64,000 nt of DNA. Source: Paludibacteraceae bacterium (GTDB lineage: Bacteria; Bacteroidota; Bacteroidia; Bacteroidales; Paludibacteraceae). The notes under the pieces were generated by a model that made no database searches, was not told where the DNA came from, and worked only from the letters and a program-made list of their open reading frames with translations. The stretch covers positions 62,001 to 126,000 of the forward strand of contig JAFYZR010000123.1 of assembly GCA_017557345.1 (NCBI GenBank), read 5' to 3'. Made by a program: the position numbers and the translations under genes. Of this stretch, positions 53,037 to 59,971 are shown piece by piece (position 1 is the stretch's first letter; each line of letters opens with the position of its first letter).

Positions 53037-54956
53037 ATGGCAGAAATAGACGAGATAAATTTGAATGCTGTAGATTACGGCGAAGAAAACATTATTCACC
53101 TCGATGACATGGAGCATATCCGGCGTCGTCCGGGTATGTATATCGGTAAGTTAGGCGACGGAAGTCACTCGGACGACGGTATATACGTGCTTATCAAAGA
53201 GAGTATCGATAACTCGATTGACGAGTACCGCATGGGTGAGGGCAAAGTGATTGAAGTGGACGTGCAGGACGGTAAAGTACGCGTGCGCGACTACGGACGT
53301 GGAATTCCTTTGGGCAAACTGGTAGAAGTGGTAAGCGTGCTCAATACCGGTGGTAAATACGACAGCAAGGCCTTTAAGAAATCCGTCGGCTTGAATGGTG
53401 TCGGTACAAAAGCCGTGAATGCACTATCTTCTTTCTTTGCCGTGGAGTCCTACCGCGAAGGAAAAATGCGTCGTGTGGAGTTCGCACAAGGCAAATTGAC
53501 CAACGATACGGATATTCAGCCATATAATGGTCCGGAGAAACGCGGTACCATCATTGAGTTCGTGCCGGATGACAGCAAAGGGCTGTTCGAGAACTATCAT
53601 TTCCGCGATGATTATATCGAAGAGCTACTCCGTAACTACGCATACCTTAATACCGGTCTGACGCTTGTTTATAACGGCAAGAAATTCATGTCCAAAAACG
53701 GATTGCTTGACCTGTTGACAGAGAATATGACGGTCAGCCCGCTCTACCCGATTATTCACTTGAAGGGCGAAGATATAGAAATTGCGCTAACCCATACGGA
53801 CCAAAACGGCGACGAATATTATTCCTTCGTCAATGGCCAACATACCATCCAAGGCGGTACACACCAAGCGGCTTATCGCGAAGCGATAGGTAGAACAATC
53901 AAGGAGTTCTTTAACAAAAACCAGGAACTATCCGACATCCGTAACGGTGTGGTTGGCGCGATTGCCATTAACGTAGAAGAACCGGTCTTTGAAAGCCAGA
54001 CAAAAGTGAAATTGGGTTCCAAGGACATGGCCCCGACAGGTGGTATCAGCGTCAATAAGTTCGTTAATGATTTTGTCAAGCAGCAACTGGATAACTATCT
54101 GCACAAAACGCCACAGACGGTGGAAATCATGCTGCAAAAGATACAGGACAGCGAGAAAGAGCGTAAAGCCATCGCAGCTGTATCCAAGCAAGCACGTGAG
54201 CGCGCAAAGAAGAACTTGGTTAATAATCCCAAACTGCGCGACTGTCAGATTCACCTTAATGACGCCAAACCCGTCAAGAGTTCCAAAGACTCCGACGATG
54301 ATTTGCGCTTAGAGTCCAGTATTTTCATCACCGAGGGTCTATCCGCCAGCGGAAGTATCACTAAGAGTCGCGATGTCCGCACACAAGCGGTCTTCTCGCT
54401 ACGCGGTAAACCACTCAACTGTTTCGGTCTGACCAAACAAGTGGTATATGAGAATGAGGAATTCAACTGCCTGCAATCAGCACTAAATATCGAAGACGGA
54501 CTGGATGAGTTACGCTACAACAAAGTGATTATCGCTACCGATGCCGATGTGGACGGTATGCATATCCGCCTGTTGATGCTCACTTTCTTCCTGCAGTTCT
54601 TCCCGGATCTAGTCAAGAAAGGGCATGTGTATATTCTTCAAACACCGCTCTTCCGCGTAAAGGATAAAAATCAGATTATTTACTGCTACTCCGAAGAGGA
54701 ACGCCAGAAAGCTCTTAATAAGGTAAAGACACCGGAGATTACACGATTCAAAGGACTGGGAGAAATCTCGCCGGACGAATTCAAGGGCTTTATAGGTCAT
54801 GGAATACGTCTCGACCAGATAAACTTGCGCAAAGAGGACAACGTGAAAGAATTGCTGGCATATTACATGGGTAAGAATACTACCGAGCGCCAACAGTTTA
54901 TCATCGATAATCTGGTGATTGAAGAAGACCGCGTAGAAGAGGAGTTTGATATTTGA
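53037..54956 (+). CDS. parE: DNA topoisomerase IV subunit B
   Basis: The ATPase/TOPRIM subunit that, with ParC, unlinks daughter chromosomes. The GHKL ATPase blocks are present: [22 protein letters not shown] and [15 protein letters not shown]. The TOPRIM region has [10 protein letters not shown] in place of the usual EGDSA, then [10 protein letters not shown] with the metal aspartates. Length 639 residues. ATG was chosen over a TTG six bases upstream. parC is not in the window. GyrB is an alternative, but the short linker and [19 protein letters not shown] favour ParE. Confidence 0.9.
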   Translation: MAEIDEINLNAVDYGEENIIHLDDMEHIRRRPGMYIGKLGDGSHSDDGIYVLIKESIDNSIDEYRMGEGKVIEVDVQDGKVRVRDYGRGIPLGKLVEVVSVLNTGGKYDSKAFKKSVGLNGVGTKAVNALSSFFAVESYREGKMRRVEFAQGKLTNDTDIQPYNGPEKRGTIIEFVPDDSKGLFENYHFRDDYIEELLRNYAYLNTGLTLVYNGKKFMSKNGLLDLLTENMTVSPLYPIIHLKGEDIEIALTHTDQNGDEYYSFVNGQHTIQGGTHQAAYREAIGRTIKEFFNKNQELSDIRNGVVGAIAINVEEPVFESQTKVKLGSKDMAPTGGISVNKFVNDFVKQQLDNYLHKTPQTVEIMLQKIQDSEKERKAIAAVSKQARERAKKNLVNNPKLRDCQIHLNDAKPVKSSKDSDDDLRLESSIFITEGLSASGSITKSRDVRTQAVFSLRGKPLNCFGLTKQVVYENEEFNCLQSALNIEDGLDELRYNKVIIATDADVDGMHIRLLMLTFFLQFFPDLVKKGHVYILQTPLFRVKDKNQIIYCYSEEERQKALNKVKTPEITRFKGLGEISPDEFKGFIGHGIRLDQINLRKEDNVKELLAYYMGKNTTERQQFIIDNLVIEEDRVEEEFDI

Positions 54957-54968
54957 AATGGATAATCT

Positions 54969-55157
54969 ATGTGGGCACTGATTGCTTTCATCGGACTGGG
55001 AATCGTTGTAGCGACACTAATCGAGATTAACGAACGGAAAAAGGCGAAGAAAAAAGCCCAAGAGCAAGACCAAGAGGCAAAAGATTGTACGACCGAATCT
55101 TGCTCTAATTGCAGCCTGCTTTCCGTATGCGACAAAGAAGAAAAAAACAAACACTAA
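54969..55157 (+). CDS. small Cys-rich membrane protein
   Basis: A 62-residue protein with one membrane helix (about residues 2-19), a Lys/Glu-rich stretch, and a Cys-rich tail (CTTESCSNCSLLSVCD). Small proteins of this design recur in Bacteroidetes; the function is unknown. The cysteines could bind a metal. It lies 12 bases after parE and five bases before the peptidase gene. Confidence 0.6.
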   Translation: MWALIAFIGLGIVVATLIEINERKKAKKKAQEQDQEAKDCTTESCSNCSLLSVCDKEEKNKH

Positions 55158-55162
55158 TTCAT

Positions 55163-57178
55163 ATGAAGAAAATTCTTTTTGCTTTGGCAACATTGGCACT
55201 TATGACAACAGCTTGCACCAAACAACAGACAACAGGCATTCACCTGGAAAACTTAGACACCACCATCGTAGCACAGAATGATTTCTATCAGTTTGCTACC
55301 GGCGGATGGCAGAAAAACAACCCTTTGACGGCAGAATACAGCCGTTTCGGCTCGTTCGATAAATTAGGTCTGCAGAACCTGGAACAGGTGAACGGACTGA
55401 TTCAAGAAATAGCAGCGAAGAAACATTCGCAAGGCTCCATCGCACAGAAAATAGGCGACGTGTATAACCTTGCTATGGATACGGCGCGTCGTGACCAAGA
55501 AGGAATTGCACCGGTTCAAGCTACACTCGCAGAAGTAGCAGCCATCAGCAGTCGTGAGGAATTATCACGTGTATTGGGCGCTGCAATGGATTTCCAGCTG
55601 TGGGCAATGTATGTTGAAGCAGATGCGATGAATAGTTCCATGAACATAATGAACGAATGGCAGGCTGGTTTCTCTTTGGGAGAGAAAGAGTATTATTTGG
55701 ATGAGGACGAACACACACGCTCAATCCGTGCCGCTTACGTTGCATATGTAGAGAAGATGTTCAGCCTCTTTGGCTTTGACAAACCGGCAGAGAGAGCACA
55801 AACGGTTCTGCGGATGGAGACACGTCTGGCAAAGGCTGCATACAGCAATGTAGAACTGCGCGACCCGCAACGTAACTACAACAAGATGAGCATTGCTGAA
55901 CTGCAAAAACTGGTGCCGCAAATAGATTGGAATGTCTATTTTGAAGCACTTGGTGTGACGCTCGATAGTATCTCTATTGGTCAGATTCCTCATATGCAGG
56001 AAGCAGGAAAAATGTTAGGCGATGAGCCGCTGGACGATCTCAAGACACTTTTCTCATGGCAGGTTATCGAGGGTGCTTCCTCTTTCCTGACAACCGAGAT
56101 TTATATGACTTCTTTCGATTTCTACGGCAAAGTATTGTCCGGTCGTGAAGAACCGAGTCCGCTGTGGAAACGCGCCGTAGGCACGGTAAATGGAACACTC
56201 GGCGAAGCGGTTGGACAGATGTATGTTAAGAAATATTTCCCGGAGGAGAACAAAGCACGTATGTTGGCGCTGGTACATAACTTGCAACGTGCCCTTGGTA
56301 TCCGCATTGAGAATCTGGCATGGATGAGTGATGAAACGAAAGCCAAAGCGCTTGAGAAACTCAATGCCATGACCATCAAGATCGGTTATCCGGACACTTG
56401 GCGTGACTACACCAAACTGGATATTAACGCAGAAGACACTTACTATGCCAATATGAAGCGTGCCGCTAAGTTCGAGCAGGAATATAGTCTCAGTTATCTT
56501 GGCAAACCGGTGGATAAAGCCAAATGGTATATGACTCCGCAAACCGTCAATGCATACTATAACCCGTCGAGCAATGAGATTTGTTTCCCAGCCGGTATAT
56601 TGCAATATCCGTTCTTTGATATGAGTGCCGATGATGCATTTAACTATGGTGCGATAGGTGTAGTTATCGGACATGAAATGACTCACGGCTTTGACGACCA
56701 AGGCTGCCAGTTCGACAAAGACGGAAACATGGTTAACTGGTGGACTGCGGAAGATAAAGCATCGTTCGATGCCCGCACGAAAGTGATGGAGGAAGCATTT
56801 AATAAGATTGAGGTTGCACCGGGCGTGCATGCTAATGGTGCTTTCACTTTGGGTGAGAATATTGCCGACCACGGAGGTTTACAAATAGCATATCTGGCCT
56901 TCACACTTAACGAAGAAAGCAAACCCGAAACAGAACGCCTGCAAGAACGTGACGGCTTCACTCCGGCACAACGCTTCTTCCTGGCATATGCTAATGTATG
57001 GGCAGCGAATATCCGTCCGGAAGAAATCCTTCAACGCACAAAGAGCGATCCTCACTCATTGGGACGTTGGCGTGTAAATGGAGCCCTGCCGCATATAGGC
57101 GCATGGTATGATGCTTGGAATGTAACACCGGAAAGCCCGATGTATATCGCTCCGGAAAACCGTGTAAGTATATGGTAA
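55163..57178 (+). CDS. M13 (neprilysin-type) zinc metallopeptidase lipoprotein
   Basis: A 671-residue exported endopeptidase of the neprilysin/PepO family. The leader has a lipobox (MTTACTK, Cys16). The zinc site HEMTH is at residues 504-508, and the third ligand is the Glu of ENIADHGG at about 565. NAYYNPSSNEI is the substrate-binding block, and the C-terminal motif HSLGRWRVNG completes the family pattern. It probably degrades peptides in the envelope. The ATG after the Cys-rich gene was chosen over a TTG within that gene. A bidirectional terminator follows. Confidence 0.93.
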   Translation: MKKILFALATLALMTTACTKQQTTGIHLENLDTTIVAQNDFYQFATGGWQKNNPLTAEYSRFGSFDKLGLQNLEQVNGLIQEIAAKKHSQGSIAQKIGDVYNLAMDTARRDQEGIAPVQATLAEVAAISSREELSRVLGAAMDFQLWAMYVEADAMNSSMNIMNEWQAGFSLGEKEYYLDEDEHTRSIRAAYVAYVEKMFSLFGFDKPAERAQTVLRMETRLAKAAYSNVELRDPQRNYNKMSIAELQKLVPQIDWNVYFEALGVTLDSISIGQIPHMQEAGKMLGDEPLDDLKTLFSWQVIEGASSFLTTEIYMTSFDFYGKVLSGREEPSPLWKRAVGTVNGTLGEAVGQMYVKKYFPEENKARMLALVHNLQRALGIRIENLAWMSDETKAKALEKLNAMTIKIGYPDTWRDYTKLDINAEDTYYANMKRAAKFEQEYSLSYLGKPVDKAKWYMTPQTVNAYYNPSSNEICFPAGILQYPFFDMSADDAFNYGAIGVVIGHEMTHGFDDQGCQFDKDGNMVNWWTAEDKASFDARTKVMEEAFNKIEVAPGVHANGAFTLGENIADHGGLQIAYLAFTLNEESKPETERLQERDGFTPAQRFFLAYANVWAANIRPEEILQRTKSDPHSLGRWRVNGALPHIGAWYDAWNVTPESPMYIAPENRVSIW

Positions 57179-57183
57179 AAAAA

Positions 57184-57212
57184 AGAAGTCCGCGCTTGCG
57201 GACTTTCTTTTT
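57184..57212. terminator. bidirectional terminator between the M13 and HIT genes
   Basis: AGTCCGC-GCTT-GCGGACT (57187-57204) is a perfect 7-bp stem, followed by TTCTTTTT on the plus strand and by TCTTTTTTTT on the minus strand. It separates the convergent genes. Confidence 0.9.
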
Positions 57213-57618
57213 ATTTCTTCTCTATCGCTTCGGCTATTGAGTTGGCTATAATCGCCATCTCTTCTGCCGGCAAACTCAACTTCGGATTCGTAAAGAGCAT
57301 GTCTTTCTCTGAATTCATCGGAACGAGATGGATATGCACATGATTTACCTCCATGCCCAAAACAGCTACTCCTACTCGCTTGCAACCGGTAGCCGCTTTA
57401 ATTCCGCGTGCCACTTTTGCAGCAAATGTAATGAGCCCTTGTAACTGTTCGTCTGTCAAATCGAAGATATAGTCCGCCTCGGGTTCTGCCAACTTAGGGA
57501 TAACAAGCGTGTGACCTTTAGTAAGAGGATTGATATCCAAAAAAGCGTAATGCTTGTCATCCTCTGCTACTTTATAACTCGGTATCTCACCTTTGATAAT
57601 TCGTGTAAAAAGTGTCAT
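57211..57618 (-). CDS. HIT-family nucleotide hydrolase
   Basis: A 135-residue histidine-triad protein with the motif NHVHIHLVP near residue 95, and FTRIIKGEIPSYKVAEDD at the start, as in Hint-like purine phosphoramidases. It lies 27 bases after greA, likely co-transcribed. Confidence 0.94.
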   Translation of the reverse strand: MTLFTRIIKGEIPSYKVAEDDKHYAFLDINPLTKGHTLVIPKLAEPEADYIFDLTDEQLQGLITFAAKVARGIKAATGCKRVGVAVLGMEVNHVHIHLVPMNSEKDMLFTNPKLSLPAEEMAIIANSIAEAIEKK

Positions 57619-57645
57619 ACTACTTATCGTTTAGTCATTTTTACA

Positions 57646-58116
57646 TTAAAGGCTTATCTCCAGTATTTCAAATTCCAGCACACCGGCAGGTACTTGGATC
57701 TGAGCAATTTCTCCTACTCGTTTACCCATCAAGCCTTTTGCGATAGGAGTCGAAACGGAAATCTTGCCTTCAGCCAAATTAGCTTCTCCCTCTGTTACCA
57801 GATGGAATGTGCGCTCTGCACCATTGTTGCGTTGACGTACGCGCACTTTAGTTAGAATCTGCACCTCATCTGTCTTTATCTCCGATGCATCCAGCACGCG
57901 AGCATCTGCCAAACGTGCTTTCAGTTGTGCAATTCTTGTTTCGAGCGTCCCTTGTGCTTCCTTTGCGGCATCGTACTCCGCATTTTCACTCAAATCACCC
58001 TTCTCACGTGCCTCTGCTATCGCGGCAATGATACGGGGGCGTTCTACCGTTTCCAACTGTTGGATTTCCTCTTTTAATTTCTTCAGACCGTCTTCGGTCA
58101 TGTACGTTACTGCCAT
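57646..58116 (-). CDS. greA: transcription elongation factor GreA
   Basis: Rescues backtracked RNA polymerase by stimulating transcript cleavage. The N-terminal coiled coil reads EEIQQLETVERPRIIAAIAEAREKGDLSENAEYDAAKEAQ, with the acidic tip Asp-Leu-Ser-Glu-Asn-Ala-Glu. The C-terminal FKBP-like domain contains TPIAKGLMGKRVGE. Length 156 residues, normal. It follows a 32-residue open frame and a long leader with two T-tract hairpins. Confidence 0.97.
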   Translation of the reverse strand: MAVTYMTEDGLKKLKEEIQQLETVERPRIIAAIAEAREKGDLSENAEYDAAKEAQGTLETRIAQLKARLADARVLDASEIKTDEVQILTKVRVRQRNNGAERTFHLVTEGEANLAEGKISVSTPIAKGLMGKRVGEIAQIQVPAGVLEFEILEISL

Positions 58117-58127
58117 ATATTCTTTAT

Positions 58128-58226
58128 TTAATATTTTCGCGTCAGTATTTCGTTCGCTATAATTGCCTTGCGAACTTCATCTATATCCGTCAAATCCGGA
58201 ATAATATCTTTTGTTTCCTCTGCCAT
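58128..58226 (-). CDS. 32-residue protein upstream of greA
   Basis: Begins MAEETKDIIPDLTDIDE and ends AIIANEILTRKY, with 11 bases between its stop and the greA ATG. The C-terminal pattern (acidic start, then VRKAIIANEILTRKY) resembles very short Bacteroidetes proteins I have seen without a named function. It is a plausible real gene because of the conserved-looking end and tight spacing; it could also be a leader peptide that couples to greA. Confidence 0.5.
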   Translation of the reverse strand: MAEETKDIIPDLTDIDEVRKAIIANEILTRKY

Positions 58227-58247
58227 AAAAAAATAAGGCACTTGCCT
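58227..58247 (-). promoter_or_regulatory. second T-tract hairpin in the greA leader
   Basis: AGGC-AAGT-GCCT is followed on the minus strand by A and seven T bases, directly before the ATG of the 32-residue gene. The stem is short (4-5 pairs), so termination would be partial at most. Confidence 0.35.
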
Positions 58248-58277
58248 CCTTGTTTTTCTAAAAATCCTCCATTTTGT

Positions 58278-58316
58278 TTAAAAACAATAGGAAACTTCAC
58301 AGCCTCCTATTGCCAT
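58278..58316 (-). promoter_or_regulatory. attenuator-like hairpin with 12-residue leader frame
   Basis: On the minus strand CAATAGGA and TCCTATTG (58285-58292, 58305-58312) form a perfect 8-bp stem followed by five T bases: a terminator shape placed between the promoter and greA. An ATG at 58316 opens a frame MAIGGCEVSYCF that ends in the T tract and covers the hairpin. It may attenuate greA or release a short RNA of about 70 bases. Confidence 0.5.
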
Positions 58317-58356
58317 TAAACCTAAACCTTAACTATGAAAATTTTTGTTTTCGATG

Positions 58357-58388
58357 CAAAAGTACTGCTTTTATTTGATATGTCCAAA
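58357..58388 (-). promoter_or_regulatory. promoter of the greA-HIT operon
   Basis: On the minus strand, -33 TTTG (58385-58388) and -7 TACTTTTG (58357-58364) are 20 bases apart, with GCAG before the -7 box. The transcription start near 58350 gives a leader of about 120 bases. The 306-base stretch between greA and miaB holds this promoter, two hairpins and the 32-residue gene. Confidence 0.8.
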
Positions 58389-58422
58389 TTTTTTGACAAA
58401 AAAATGCTTATTTTCTTGATTT

Positions 58423-59772
58423 TTACACGATTTTGCCCCTTAATGTAGCTGCAGTTGCTTCCAAAACATGCACTTGGACGATATCTCCAATCTTTTGATT
58501 TGTACGCGGGAAAATGACTGTTTTATACTGTTCAGTTCGCCCATACATATCATCGTGGCTTCGTTTAGAGAATCCCTCAACCAACACTTCAACGGTCTTT
58601 CCGATTTCACGTTGGTTCGATTCAAGCGACAACTGATTTTGTAGTGCGATGATTTCATTAAGACGACGTATCTTCTCTTCCTCGGGAATATTATCCGGCA
58701 AATGCTTATGGGCATACGTCCCGGGACGCTCCGAATACTTAAACATAAACGCACTGTCAAATCCCACTTCACGCATAAGACTCAGCGTTTGCTCATGATC
58801 TTCCAATGTTTCATCATGGAAACCACAGAATATATCCGTACTGATGGCTGCGGTTGGCAAGATTCGACGAATAGCCGCAATACGATCCAGATACCACTCC
58901 CTTGTATATTTGCGATTCATCAATTTGAGTACATGATTTGAACCGGATTGTACCGCCAAATGGATGCATTTGCAAAGGTTTTTATGTCTGCTAATTGCCT
59001 CTAGCGTCTTATCAGACATATCTTTCGGATGACTGGTTGTAAAACGGATGCGCATGTCCGGCACGGTATCTGCTACTATCTCTAATAATTCCGCAAAATC
59101 CACCACACTTCCATCGTCCCGGACAAAACGATATGAGTTGACATTCTGTCCGAGCAATGTTACTTCTTTATATCCTTTTGCCTGCAAATCACGCACTTCA
59201 TTAAGAATCGATTCCACATCCCGACTTCGTTCGCGCCCGCGTGTATAAGGTACCACACAATAGGAACAGAAATTATTACAGCCACGCATAATGGAAACGA
59301 AACCGCTTATAGAACGACCGATACGCGCTGGAATAATCTGACGGTAAGTTTCTGTGGTGCTGAGTTCCACATTCATCGCTTTGTGTCCCTGCTCACATTG
59401 AGCAAGAAGGTTTGGTATATCCAAATACGCATCCGGACCGGCGACAAAATCCACGCCATACTCATCAATCAGTTCTTGTCCAATTCGCTCTGCCATACAA
59501 CCGATAACACCGATCGTCACTTTATCTCCGCGCTGTACAACCGAAGAACGGCTCTGAGTAGAACGGGCTTTCAGTTCGCGTAGGCGGGCTTCTACTTTCT
59601 GCTCTGCATTGTCTCGGATGGAACAAGTATTTAGCAGCACAATATCTGCATCTTCCCAACGTTCTGTCAACTCAGCATCCGTGGTTTGCATAATAGCAGC
59701 CACCACTTCGCTATCCGCGACGTTCATTTGGCATCCGTATGTTTCTATATAGAATTTTTTTGACATTTTCAT
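58423..59772 (-). CDS. miaB: tRNA-2-methylthio-N6-isopentenyladenosine synthase
   Basis: A radical-SAM methylthiotransferase that adds a methylthio group to A37 of tRNAs reading U-starting codons. The N-terminal domain has YIETYGCQMNVADSE. The radical-SAM cluster motif is CNNFCSYC with PYTRGRERSR after it. The C-terminal TRAM domain is present (VEVLVEGFSKRSHDDMYGRTEQYKTVIF). Two ATGs at 59772 and 59766 are equally possible; the upstream TTG frame runs through the tRNA-Pro promoter and is rejected. About 449 residues. Confidence 0.95.
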   Translation of the reverse strand: MKMSKKFYIETYGCQMNVADSEVVAAIMQTTDAELTERWEDADIVLLNTCSIRDNAEQKVEARLRELKARSTQSRSSVVQRGDKVTIGVIGCMAERIGQELIDEYGVDFVAGPDAYLDIPNLLAQCEQGHKAMNVELSTTETYRQIIPARIGRSISGFVSIMRGCNNFCSYCVVPYTRGRERSRDVESILNEVRDLQAKGYKEVTLLGQNVNSYRFVRDDGSVVDFAELLEIVADTVPDMRIRFTTSHPKDMSDKTLEAISRHKNLCKCIHLAVQSGSNHVLKLMNRKYTREWYLDRIAAIRRILPTAAISTDIFCGFHDETLEDHEQTLSLMREVGFDSAFMFKYSERPGTYAHKHLPDNIPEEEKIRRLNEIIALQNQLSLESNQREIGKTVEVLVEGFSKRSHDDMYGRTEQYKTVIFPRTNQKIGDIVQVHVLEATAATLRGKIV

Positions 59773-59791
59773 TAAAAAAAATACGTTTTCG

Positions 59792-59823
59792 CTTGCGTAT
59801 GTCGATTTTTTGTAGTACCTTTG
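59792..59823 (+). promoter_or_regulatory. tRNA-Pro promoter
   Basis: A TTG box in CTTGCGTATGTCGA (59792-59805) and a -7 TACCTTTG (59816-59823) followed by CACCCGC. The GCGTATGTC extension matches that at the dnaN promoter. Confidence 0.7.
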
Positions 59824-59850
59824 CACCCGCTTTCGAAAAATCGATTGCAA

Positions 59851-59924
59851 CGGGGAGTGGCGCAGCCCGGTAGCGCAACGGTCTGGGGGACCGGAGGTCG
59901 CGTGTTCGAATCACGTCTCCCCGA
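59851..59924 (+). tRNA. tRNA-Pro (GGG)
   Basis: CGGGGAG pairs perfectly with CTCCCCG. The anticodon loop CTGGGGG gives anticodon GGG, which reads CCC and CCU. The D-arm GGCGCAGCCCGGTAGCGC and the T-loop TTCGAAT are normal. CCA is not encoded. The length is 74 bases. Confidence 0.93.
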
Positions 59925-59925
59925 C

Positions 59926-59955
59926 AAAAAGGATGGTTATGCCGTCCTTTTTTTG
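59926..59955 (+). terminator. rho-independent terminator after tRNA-Pro
   Basis: AAAGGATGG and CCGTCCTTT (one T-G pair) enclose TTATG and are followed by seven T bases. It lies just before the convergent end of the sprE/porW gene. Confidence 0.85.
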
Positions 59956-59971
59956 AGGGAAAATGGCATAA

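Noticed and set aside
56054..56872. 272-residue open frame on the minus strand
   Set aside because: Antisense to the catalytic part of the M13 peptidase; it mirrors its codon bias and has no recognisable feature.
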